Shown here: in pieces, positions 57,174 through 64,000 of the stretch
Layout: each line of letters starts with the position of its first letter
Position numbering within the stretch: the first letter of the stretch is position 1
Assembly: GCA_963797015.1 (NCBI GenBank)
Contig: CAWCNV010000001.1
Span: 186,001 to 250,000, forward strand
Source of the DNA: JBBPZA01 sp963797015
GTDB lineage: Bacteria; Actinomycetota; Thermoleophilia; Solirubrobacterales; Solirubrobacteraceae
DNA length: 64,000 bases
Direction of reading: 5' to 3'
The notes under the pieces: generated by a model
What the model saw: only the letters and a program-made list of their open reading frames with translations
Told to the model about the DNA's origin: nothing
Database searches by the model: none
Position numbers and translations under genes: made by a program

Positions 57174-58240
57174 CGGTCGCGGTCGTCGGCGTCGGGCTGA
57201 TCGGCGGATCGATCGGCCTGGCCGCGAGAGAGCGGCTCGGCAGCTCCGTGCGGGGCTGGGACCCGGCCCCCGAGGCGCTCGCGGCCGCGCGCGAGCACGA
57301 GGTGCTGGATCGCGCCTGCCAGAGCCTCGAGGAGGCCGTCGAGGGGGCTGAGACCGCGTTCGTCGCCGCCCCCGTCGGCGCCCTGCCCGAGGTCGTGGGT
57401 CGCGTGCTGGCCGCCGCCGGCCCGGACTGCGTGGTGACCGACGTGGGCTCGACCAAGCGCGCCGTGCTCGCCGCGCACGACGATCCGCGCTTCGTCGGCG
57501 GCCACCCGCTGGCCGGCGCCGAGACCGCCGGGGTGGCGTTCGCGCGCGCCGACCTGTTCGCCGGCGCGACCTGGTACCTGACTCCGACGGCGACCACGTC
57601 CGGAGTCCTCTACGAGCGCCTGCATCGCACGATCGCCGCACTGGGCGCCCAGCCGGCCGCGATCGACGCCGAGACCCATGACCGCCTGATGGCGGCGGTC
57701 TCCCACCTCCCGCACGTGCTCGCCAACGTGCTCGTCGACCAGGCCGCGGCCGCGCTCGCCGACGAGCACGAGCGGCTGCCGGCCGCCGGGCCGAGCTTCC
57801 GCGACGCGGCGCGCGTCGCCGGGGCCAACAGCGGGATCTGGACCGACATCTACCTGACCAACCGCGAGGCGCTGATCGGCCAGATCGACGCGGCCGCCGA
57901 GCGCCTCCAGGCGGTGCGGAGCGCGCTGGCGCGCGCCGACGGCGAGGCGGTGACGGCCTGGAACGATGCCGCCGCCGAGCAGCGCCGGCGGCTGCTCGAC
58001 ACCGGCCTCGCGGGCGGGCCCACGCACGAGCTGCGCGTCTCGGTGCCCAACGAACCCGGTGTGGTGGCCCGCATCGCACTCGGTCTGGGCCGCGCGGGTG
58101 TCAACATCACCGACATGGCGCTCTATCCGGCTCCCGGCGGCAGCGACGGCGTGATCGCGCTGTGGATCGCGGGCGACGAGCCGGCTCGTCGCGCCTCCGA
58201 GCTGATCGCCACCCTCGGCTTCCCGGTCGCGCGCGCGTGA
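57170..58240 (+). CDS. tyrA: Prephenate dehydrogenase with ACT domain
   Basis: An NAD(P)-binding N-terminus (VAVVGVGLIGGSIGLAARER) is followed by VTDVGSTKRAVLAA, FVGGHPLAGAETAGVAFARA-DLFAGATWYLTP, HDRLMAAVSHLPHVLANVLV and SGIWTDIYLTNREAL. The last 70 residues form an ACT domain (HELRVSVPNEPGVVARIALG-LGRAGVNITDMAL), which probably binds Tyr for feedback control. The enzyme makes 4-hydroxyphenylpyruvate for tyrosine. GTG 57170 overlaps the DAHP synthase stop; its own stop overlaps aroA. Confidence 0.94.
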   Translation: MTVAVVGVGLIGGSIGLAARERLGSSVRGWDPAPEALAAAREHEVLDRACQSLEEAVEGAETAFVAAPVGALPEVVGRVLAAAGPDCVVTDVGSTKRAVLAAHDDPRFVGGHPLAGAETAGVAFARADLFAGATWYLTPTATTSGVLYERLHRTIAALGAQPAAIDAETHDRLMAAVSHLPHVLANVLVDQAAAALADEHERLPAAGPSFRDAARVAGANSGIWTDIYLTNREALIGQIDAAAERLQAVRSALARADGEAVTAWNDAAAEQRRRLLDTGLAGGPTHELRVSVPNEPGVVARIALGLGRAGVNITDMALYPAPGGSDGVIALWIAGDEPARRASELIATLGFPVARA

Positions 58241-59556
58241 GCGCTCCGGGGATAAGTCAGACCGCGCACTTCAAGCCCGCGGGGCCGCTGCGGGGGACCG
58301 TCGCGCCGCCGCCCGACAAGTCGATCTCGCATCGCGCGGCCATGATCGCAGCGATGCACGACGAGCCGGTACGCGTCCTCAACTACCTCGACGCGGCCGA
58401 CACCAACCGCACGGTGGCCGCGCTGCGCAACCTCGGCGCGATCGTGGAGATGCGTTCGGACGGGCTGCTCGTTCGCGGCGCCGGCCTGCGCGGGCCGCAG
58501 ACCCTCGACGAGCCGATCGACGTCGGCAACGCGGGCACGCTCATGCGCCTGCTGCCGGGCTGGCTCGCCGCGCAGGAGGGCAGGGCGTGGACGCTGGACG
58601 GTGACGAGTCGATCCGCCGTCGCCCGGTGGACCGGATCGCCGAGCCGCTGGCGATGATGGGCGCGGAGCTCGAAGCGCGCGACGGCCGCTTCCCGCCCTT
58701 CACGGTCCACGGCGCGCGCCTGGAAGGGGTGGAGTACGTGCAGCCCCAGGCCTCGGCCCAGGTCAAGTCGTGCCTGCTGCTCGCGGGACTGCTGGCGGGC
58801 GGCCGGACGACGGTGGTCGAACCCGCCCGTAGCCGCGACCACACCGAGCGCATGCTGCTGCGGGCGGGCGTGCAGGTCTCACGCTCGAACGGCGCCGTGA
58901 CGGTCCACAACGTCGACGAGCTCGGCCTCGACGCGATCGAGGTCCCCGGCGACGTCTCCTCGGCCAGCTTCCTGATCGCCGCGGGATTGATCGTGCCCGG
59001 CTCGCGGCTGGTGCTCGAGCGCGTCGGGGTCAACTGCACACGCACCGGCTTCCTCCACATCGCGCGCCGCATGGGCGGGGTGATCCTGGGCGAGCTCGAA
59101 GAGCCGCCGCCGCCGGGCGAGATCCCCATCGCCGAGCCCGTGGCCGAGCTCGACGTCTCGGCCTGCCCGCTGGTCGGCACGACGGTCGAGCCCCACGAGG
59201 TGCCGCTGGCCATCGACGAGCTGCCGCTGGTGGCGCTGCTCGGCTGCTTCGCCGAGGGCGAGACGGTGGTGCGCGGGGCGAGCGAGCTGCGGATCAAGGA
59301 GTCAGACCGCCTGCGGGCCCTGGTCGAGGGGTTGCGCGGCCTCGGTGCCGACATCGAGGCGACCGAGGACGGCTTCGTCGTGCGCGGCACCGATGGGCTG
59401 GACGGTGGAGTGCTGGACTCGCACGGCGACCACCGTCTGGCGATGCTCGGCGCGGTCGCCGGGCTCGCGTCGCGCGACGGCGTGCGGGTCGTGGGGATCG
59501 ACGTTGCCGCGGTCTCCTACCCGCAGTTCCGCGAGCACCTGGGCACGCTCGCCTAG
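58237..59556 (+). CDS. aroA: EPSP synthase
   Basis: AroA makes 5-enolpyruvylshikimate 3-phosphate. Seen: LRGTVAPPPDKSISHRAAMI-AAM, LNYLDAADTNRTVAALRNLG, VGNAGTLMRLLPGWLAAQ, DESIRRRPVDRI, QASAQVKSCLLLAGLLAGG, GDVSSASFLIAAGLIV, GASELRIKESDRLRALVEGL and DSHGDHRLAMLGAVAGL. The NAGT-x-MR segment has Leu instead of the common Ala/Gly seen in some glyphosate-sensitive enzymes, so class cannot be judged. GTG 58237 overlaps tyrA (GTGA). Length 439 fits. Confidence 0.95.
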   Translation: MSAPGISQTAHFKPAGPLRGTVAPPPDKSISHRAAMIAAMHDEPVRVLNYLDAADTNRTVAALRNLGAIVEMRSDGLLVRGAGLRGPQTLDEPIDVGNAGTLMRLLPGWLAAQEGRAWTLDGDESIRRRPVDRIAEPLAMMGAELEARDGRFPPFTVHGARLEGVEYVQPQASAQVKSCLLLAGLLAGGRTTVVEPARSRDHTERMLLRAGVQVSRSNGAVTVHNVDELGLDAIEVPGDVSSASFLIAAGLIVPGSRLVLERVGVNCTRTGFLHIARRMGGVILGELEEPPPPGEIPIAEPVAELDVSACPLVGTTVEPHEVPLAIDELPLVALLGCFAEGETVVRGASELRIKESDRLRALVEGLRGLGADIEATEDGFVVRGTDGLDGGVLDSHGDHRLAMLGAVAGLASRDGVRVVGIDVAAVSYPQFREHLGTLA

Positions 59557-59565
59557 GCCGGGCGC

Positions 59566-60627
59566 GTGGCCGGGACCGCCGCAGCCGACTCCGCCGCTGC
59601 GCTGCTGCGCTGGCAGGCGCCCTACTGCGCGCAGCTCGGCTCGCCGCTCTACGCGAGCCTGCTCGAGCGCGCCGCGCAGGACGCCGAGGCCGGTGGGCCG
59701 GCGGTTGCGCTGCTCGCGCCGTGGGCCGACGCGCCCGCGGGCGACGTGCCCGCCATCCGGATGCTGGGGGCGGCGCACCGCCTGGCGCTCGATGGCGAGG
59801 CGCCGCGGCTCGCGCGCTTCTATCCCTCGGCGGGCGGTGACCCCGGCGCCGGCGACCCGTGGCCGGCGTTGCGCGAGGTGCTCCAGGAGCACGGCGAGCG
59901 CATCTCAGAGCTCATGCGCCGGCCGGTGCAGACCAACGAGGTCGGCCGCTGCACCGCGCTGCTCGGGGGCTTCCTGCTGGTCGCGCGCGAGACCGGCCTG
60001 CCGTTGCGGCTGCTCGAGGTCGGGTCCAGCGCGGGCCTCAATCTGCGCTGGGACCACTACCGCTACCAGCAGGACGGCGGCGGCTGGGGCGATCCGGGCG
60101 CGGCGGTGCGCTTCAGCGATCCCTTCACGGGCGACGGGCGGCCGCCGCTCGACGTCGCCGTGGAGGTGTGCGAACGCCGCGGCTGCGACGCGAGCCCGGT
60201 GGACCCGGCCGGCGACGAGGGCCGGCTGACGCTCGAGTCCTACGTCTGGCCCGACATGACGGCGCGGCTGGAGCAGCTGCGCGGGGCGCTCGCGACGGCG
60301 CCGCGCGTCCCGGCGACGGTGGAGCGCGCCGATCTCGTCGACTGGCTGAAGTCCACGCCGCTGACCGCGGACGGGGCCGCGACCGTCGTCTTCCACTCGA
60401 TCGTCATGCAGTACCTCCCGCGCGCCGAGCGCGAACGGGCGCTGGCGGCGCTCGAGCGGGCGGGTGCGGGGGCGACCGAGCACGCGCCGCTCGCGTGGCT
60501 CATGCTCGAGCCCACGGGCGAAGGGCCCGAGGTCTGGCTACGCACGTGGCCGGGCGGCGAGCAACGGCTGCTGGCCACCGCCGGGTTCCATGGTGCACCG
60601 GTCGCCTGGATGTGGCCATGGTCGTGA
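59566..60627 (+). CDS. DUF2332 family protein
   Basis: This is the typical actinobacterial DUF2332 pattern: LLRWQAPYCAQLGSPLYASL-LERAAQD, RPVQTNEVGRCTALLGGFLL, LRLLEVGSSAGLNLRWDHYR-YQ (a methyltransferase-like glycine motif), TLESYVWPDMTARLEQLRGA, FHSIVMQYLPRAER and APLAWLMLEPTGEGPEVWLR-TWPGG. The LLEVGSSAGLNL stretch suggests a SAM-dependent fold, but the reaction is unknown. GTG 59566 follows aroA by nine bases; the 3' end overlaps cmk by ten bases. Confidence 0.85.
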   Translation: MAGTAAADSAAALLRWQAPYCAQLGSPLYASLLERAAQDAEAGGPAVALLAPWADAPAGDVPAIRMLGAAHRLALDGEAPRLARFYPSAGGDPGAGDPWPALREVLQEHGERISELMRRPVQTNEVGRCTALLGGFLLVARETGLPLRLLEVGSSAGLNLRWDHYRYQQDGGGWGDPGAAVRFSDPFTGDGRPPLDVAVEVCERRGCDASPVDPAGDEGRLTLESYVWPDMTARLEQLRGALATAPRVPATVERADLVDWLKSTPLTADGAATVVFHSIVMQYLPRAERERALAALERAGAGATEHAPLAWLMLEPTGEGPEVWLRTWPGGEQRLLATAGFHGAPVAWMWPWS

Positions 60628-61235
60628 CCATCGACGGCCCGGCGGGGGCGGGGAAGTCGACCGTCGCGCGTGCCGTCGCGGAGCGGCTCGGGTTCACCTA
60701 CCTGGACTCGGGGGCGATGTACCGCTGTGTCGCGCTGGCCAGCCGTGAGCGCGGCGTGGAGCCGGCTCACGCTGCGCGGGCGGTGCGGATCGAGCTGGGA
60801 GAGCGCGTGCTGCTCGACGGCAGGGACATGACGGAGGTGATCCGCACGCCCGAGGTGTCCGAGGCGGCCTCGCGCGTCGCCGCCGACCCGGAGGTGCGAC
60901 GGGCGCTCGTCGAGAAGCAGCGCGAGCTGCTCGCGCGCGGCGACTGGGTCGCCGAGGGGCGCGACATCGGGACCGTCGTCGCGCCCGGCGCCGAGGTGAA
61001 GGTGTTCCTCGAGGCCAGTCCGGAAGAGCGCGCGCGCCGGCGCGCCGACCAGCTCGGGGCCGACCCCGAGACGGTGCTCGCCGAGCAGGCGGCGCGCGAC
61101 GAGCGCGACCGCACTCGAGCCGACAGTCCGCTTCGGCCCGCCACCGACGCGGTCAGCATCGACACGACGGGCCTGGGCGTGGAGGAAGTCGTGGAGCGTG
61201 TCGCCGGACTGGTCGCGAAGATGATGCCCCGATGA
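60618..61235 (+). CDS. cmk: Cytidylate kinase
   Basis: CMP kinase: the P-loop VVTIDGPAGAGKSTVARAVA, then FTYLDSGAMYRCVALAS, IRTPEVSEAASRVAADPEVR, GDWVAEGRDIGTVVAPGAEV-KVFLEASPEERARRRADQLG and RDERDRTRADSPLRPATDAV-SIDTTGLGVEEVV. Length 205 is slightly short. ATG 60618 lies inside the last codons of the DUF2332 gene. It overlaps der (ATGA), the usual cmk-der pair. Confidence 0.95.
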   Translation: MVVTIDGPAGAGKSTVARAVAERLGFTYLDSGAMYRCVALASRERGVEPAHAARAVRIELGERVLLDGRDMTEVIRTPEVSEAASRVAADPEVRRALVEKQRELLARGDWVAEGRDIGTVVAPGAEVKVFLEASPEERARRRADQLGADPETVLAEQAARDERDRTRADSPLRPATDAVSIDTTGLGVEEVVERVAGLVAKMMPR

Positions 61236-62581
61236 CGGTCGCGGTGGTCGGCTATCCCAACGTCGGCAAGAGCTCGCTGGTCAACCGCCTGAGCGGCTCG
61301 CGCGAGGCCGTGGTGCACGAGCGCCCGGGGGTGACCCGCGACCGCAAGGAGCTCGCGACGGACTGGAACGGGCGCGCGTTCACGCTCGTCGACACCGGCG
61401 GGATCGACCTGGAGGACCGCGACGAGCTCGCGCGCTCGGTCCAGGACCAGGCCCGCGCGGCGCTCGCCGACGCGCAGGCCGTGCTGTTTGTGGTCGACGC
61501 CCGCGCCGGGCTGCGCCCCGGCGACGAGGAGCTCGCCGACCTGCTGCGGCGCTCGGACGTGCCCGTGGTGGTGGCCGCCAACAAGATCGACGGCTCGGCC
61601 GACATGCCGCTGGCCGCGGAGTTCCACCGCCTCGGCCTGGGCGAGCCGGTACCCGTGTCGGCCACCCACGGGCTCGGGACGGGCGACCTGCTCGACCGGC
61701 TGGTGGCGCTGCTTCCCGACGACGAGCCCGAGCGCGATCCGGCCGTGCGCCTCGCGGTCATCGGCCGTCCGAACGTCGGCAAGTCGTCGCTGGTCAACCG
61801 CATCGCCGGAGAGACACGGGTCATCGTGTCCGAGCGTGCGGGCACCACGCGCGACGCGATCGACCTGCGCCTCCAGGTCGACGACCGGCCCATGGTGATC
61901 GTCGACACCGCCGGTCTGCGGCGTCAGGCGAAGGTCTCGGAGTCGGTCGAGTACTACACGTCGCTGCGCTCGCGCCGCGCGGCCGAGCGCGCCGACGTCG
62001 CGATGGTCGTGTGCGACGCCCAGGACGGCGTCACAGCGCAGGACCTTCGCGTCGCCGAGCTGGCGATGCAGAGCGGCTGCGCGACGCTGCTGGTGCTCAA
62101 CAAGTGGGATGTCGCCCAGGACGTGGACCTCGACCACGAGCGCCTGCGGGTCGCGGCCAAGCTGCGCCTTCGCCCGCGCGTGCTGACCACAAGCGCCGAG
62201 ACGGGCCGCGGGGTGACGCGCGCGGTGCGCGAGGCGCTCTCCATCGCCGATCGCGCGGCGGACCGTATCCCGACGTCCGAGCTCAACCGCTTCCTGTCGG
62301 AGATCGTCGCTGCGCGCCAGCCGCCGGGCCGCCGGGGCGGCGCGGGCGGCCGCCTCAAGCTGCTCTACATGAGCCAGATCGGCACCTCGCCGCCGCGCTT
62401 CGCCATTCAGGTCAACTCGCGGGCGCGCGTGACGCGCGACTACGCGTACTTCCTCGAGAACCGCCTGCGCGACCGCTACCGCCTCCAGGGCGTGCCGCTG
62501 ATCATCGACTTCGTCGAGCGCGGCGAGCGGCGCGGGCGCGAGCGGCCCGGCCGGGCAGCGCGGAGGGCGACCAGGGGATGA
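61232..62581 (+). CDS. der: Ribosome-assembly GTPase Der (EngA)
   Basis: Two consecutive GTPase domains: the first with GYPNVGKSSLVNRLSG, RPGVTRDRKE, DTGG and NKID; the second with GRPNVGKSSLVNRIAGETRV-IVSERAGTTRDAIDL, DTAGLRRQAKVSESVEYYTS and NKWD. A C-terminal KH-like domain follows (LKLLYMSQIGTSPPRFAIQV-NSRARV ... YAYFLENRLRDRYRLQGVPL). It matures the 50S subunit. Length 449 fits. Its TGA overlaps the ATG of a 13-codon coupling ORF that leads to the next gene. Confidence 0.96.
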   Translation: MTVAVVGYPNVGKSSLVNRLSGSREAVVHERPGVTRDRKELATDWNGRAFTLVDTGGIDLEDRDELARSVQDQARAALADAQAVLFVVDARAGLRPGDEELADLLRRSDVPVVVAANKIDGSADMPLAAEFHRLGLGEPVPVSATHGLGTGDLLDRLVALLPDDEPERDPAVRLAVIGRPNVGKSSLVNRIAGETRVIVSERAGTTRDAIDLRLQVDDRPMVIVDTAGLRRQAKVSESVEYYTSLRSRRAAERADVAMVVCDAQDGVTAQDLRVAELAMQSGCATLLVLNKWDVAQDVDLDHERLRVAAKLRLRPRVLTTSAETGRGVTRAVREALSIADRAADRIPTSELNRFLSEIVAARQPPGRRGGAGGRLKLLYMSQIGTSPPRFAIQVNSRARVTRDYAYFLENRLRDRYRLQGVPLIIDFVERGERRGRERPGRAARRATRG

Positions 62582-62619
62582 GCGGCCGGCGGCGGGCGGC
62601 TTCGGGGGTGGCTACTTGA
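62578..62619 (+). other. 13-codon coupling ORF after der
   Basis: ATG 62578 overlaps the der TGA and opens MSGRRRAASGVAT; its TGA (62617-62619) overlaps the TTG start of the DUF3352-like gene at 62616. The arrangement is the same as at the cpaF/tadB, tadB/tadC, ftsL/ftsI and mraY/murD junctions, but here the duplication of the start region is not obvious. Confidence 0.4.
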
Positions 62620-64000
62620 CGCGCGCGCTCGACGACCGCCGCCTGCGGCTAGCGCTGCTGGCGGCGGCGCTGGTAGCCGCGGCGCTGAGCGTCGCCGTGC
62701 TGCTCTTGCGCGACTCGGACAAGCCGCCCGCCTCGCGCGCGGCGACGCTCGTGCCGGCCAACGCGCTCGCGTTCGTCCACCTCTCGACAGATGGCGATCG
62801 CGATGCCGTGCGGAAAGCGCTGTCGCTCGCCAAGCCCTTCCCGAGCTGGCCCAGACTGCGCAACCAGGCGCTGGCGCTGGTCGGTGCGCAGCCGGGCGAG
62901 CGGGGACTGCGCGACCTGCGCAAGTTCGTGGGCGACGAGGCCGGCCTCGCGTTCCTGAACACGGGCGGCGACCGGGCCGACCCGCTCGTGCTGTTGCGCA
63001 TCACCGACGAGGCCAAGGCGCGCAGCTATCTGGAGACGCGCTCGCCGCCCGTCGGCTCGACCCCCTACCGCGGTTCGCGCATCACGAACTACGGCTCCAC
63101 CCAGGGCGCCTTCGTCAAGGGCTTCCTGGCCCTCGGGCCGTTCGAGGCCGTGAGCGCGGCGATCGACCTCGGCGCCGGCCGCGGCCGCTCGCTGGCGTCA
63201 AGCCCCCTCTACCGCCACGCCGCGGGGAAGCTGCCCGACGACCGGGTCGCCGACGGCTGGGCCTCGGTCGACGGCGTGCGCCGCCTGCTCAAGCCCGCCG
63301 GCGGGATCCTCGGGACGATCGGGGCGCTGCTCGACCGCCCCGGGCTCAGGGGCGCCTCGCTGTCGCTGAGCCCGGCCGGCCAGGGAGTCCGCGTGCGCGT
63401 GCGCAGCGTGCTCGCCAAGGGCGCTCCACGCCCGGCGCCGTTCGCCCCGACCCTGCTCGACAGCGTGCCGGCGCGCGCCGTGGCCGCGCTGGACACCACG
63501 CGACCGGACCTCGAGGCCCCGCGCCTGCTCGGCCTCTCGTCGACGGGCAGCTCGCCGGTCGCGCGCGCCTTCGCGCGGCTGGCGGGGTTGACAGGCGGCG
63601 GCGGAGGCGCCGCATTGCGCGGCGGGCTGCTCGGGCTGGCGCGCGGCGAGAGGGCGCTGTTCGTGCTCGCCGGCGCCCCCGGCCCGGTGCTCTCGGTGGT
63701 GGCGCCGGTACGCGATCAAGGCGCCACGAGCGCGGCGATCGCCCGTGTCCGGGGTCGGCTCGCTCGGGCGCTCGCCGGCCGGCGAGCGGCCGGCGCGGCC
63801 GTGCCGGCGTTCCGGCCCGTGCGCGTGGCCGGCCGAACCGCCTTTCGGCTCGATGTCCCCAGGCGCCTGACGGTCCTCTATGCGGTCGCCGGGGGCAAGC
63901 TCGTGCTCTCCACCGACCCGCAGGGGATCGCCGCGGCGCTGGCTCCCGGCCCGACGCTCGCCGACAGCAGGGAGGCCCGCGCCGTCCTGCCTGACCGCCG
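62616..64000 (+). CDS. DUF3352-like membrane-anchored protein, cut by window end
   Basis: TTG 62616, with GGGGGTGG upstream, starts a short basic stretch and a membrane helix (LALLAAALVAAALSVAVLLL). The exterior part follows: LVPANALAFVHLSTDGDRDA, FVGDEAGLAFLNTGGDRADP, YGSTQGAFVKGFLALGPFEA, LPDDRVADGWASVDGVRRLL. It matches the layout of the DUF3352-like protein at 21649-23403: a helix, then PP.VALF/VPANALAFVHLS and a repeated quantitative-looking beta domain. The stop is outside the window. Function unknown. It is probably transcribed with cmk-der. Confidence 0.78.
   Translation, partial: MTRALDDRRLRLALLAAALVAAALSVAVLLLRDSDKPPASRAATLVPANALAFVHLSTDGDRDAVRKALSLAKPFPSWPRLRNQALALVGAQPGERGLRDLRKFVGDEAGLAFLNTGGDRADPLVLLRITDEAKARSYLETRSPPVGSTPYRGSRITNYGSTQGAFVKGFLALGPFEAVSAAIDLGAGRGRSLASSPLYRHAAGKLPDDRVADGWASVDGVRRLLKPAGGILGTIGALLDRPGLRGASLSLSPAGQGVRVRVRSVLAKGAPRPAPFAPTLLDSVPARAVAALDTTRPDLEAPRLLGLSSTGSSPVARAFARLAGLTGGGGGAALRGGLLGLARGERALFVLAGAPGPVLSVVAPVRDQGATSAAIARVRGRLARALAGRRAAGAAVPAFRPVRVAGRTAFRLDVPRRLTVLYAVAGGKLVLSTDPQGIAAALAPGPTLADSREARAVLPDR

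Noticed and set aside
1..64000. CRISPR arrays, tRNA or rRNA genes
   Set aside because: No regularly spaced repeats and no cloverleaf or rRNA segments were seen on reading both strands.

Overview
The window is high-GC bacterial DNA with dense operons, GTG/TTG starts and many NTGA start-stop overlaps. The gene content suggests a deep-branching actinobacterium of the Thermoleophilia/Solirubrobacterales type. Indicators are a MurE with the DNPR (meso-DAP) motif, a split glycine decarboxylase (gcvPA + gcvPB), a dcw cluster without ftsA, a Tad/Flp pilus ATPase set and two DUF3352-like proteins. This placement is inference; no rRNA or tRNA gene was seen.

Layout. 1-5.7 kb: the 3' part of glpD, a secreted PKD-like protein, folP, and a Rho-like protein whose ATPase core has lost key residues. 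5.7-8.8 kb: a 172-bp palindrome, a small unknown gene, then an overlapping response regulator / histidine kinase / CpaB-like trio. 8.8-18.5 kb: a PfkB kinase followed by an accessory stretch full of broken genes. These are a 5'-truncated LtrA, a small HNH protein, a Vgb-like beta-propeller, two sigma-factor remnants, a lipoprotein, a pseudokinase, a frameshifted secreted protein and a decayed IS256 transposase. The stretch separates CpaB from CpaF-TadB-TadC (18.5-21.6 kb). 21.6-23.4 kb: a DUF3352-like protein on the minus strand.

23.4-39.4 kb is the division and cell-wall cluster: mraZ, rsmH, ftsL, ftsI, murE, murF, mraY, murD, ftsW, murG, (GNAT on the opposite strand), murC, ftsQ, ftsZ. It begins with a phased MraZ operator and a promoter. 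40-47 kb holds gcvT-gcvH-gcvPA-gcvPB and a two-gene unit of a VWA-domain lipid/membrane-anchored protein and a membrane coiled-coil protein. 47-49.5 kb is trpS, scpA, scpB. 49.5-51.4 kb is a secreted beta-propeller gene preceded by what reads as a c-di-AMP (ydaO/yuaA) riboswitch. 51.7-53.7 kb holds a 54-codon ORF with a perfect Shine-Dalgarno sequence, rlmN and an RluB-type pseudouridine synthase.

53.7-64 kb is an aromatic amino acid run: aroH, a cupin, hisC-type aminotransferase, then DAHP synthase, tyrA (with ACT domain), aroA, a DUF2332 protein, cmk, der and a second DUF3352-like gene cut by the window end. Between hisC and DAHP synthase there is a 34-codon leaderless ORF whose last 13 codons hold two Trp, two Phe and two Tyr codons. 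An 11-bp perfect stem follows and overlaps its stop codon. This looks like a mixed-aromatic translational attenuator and is the strongest regulatory find of the window.

Three broader patterns stand out. (1) Several operon junctions contain tiny ORFs that overlap both neighbours by NTGA, and in at least three cases they lie in a tandem duplication of the gene-start region. (2) Many genes have a TANNNT hexamer 6-11 nt before the start codon and no Shine-Dalgarno sequence, which fits leaderless mRNAs. (3) Gene ends at 34.1 kb and 51.9 kb carry 51- and 55-bp tandem duplications that include stop codons.
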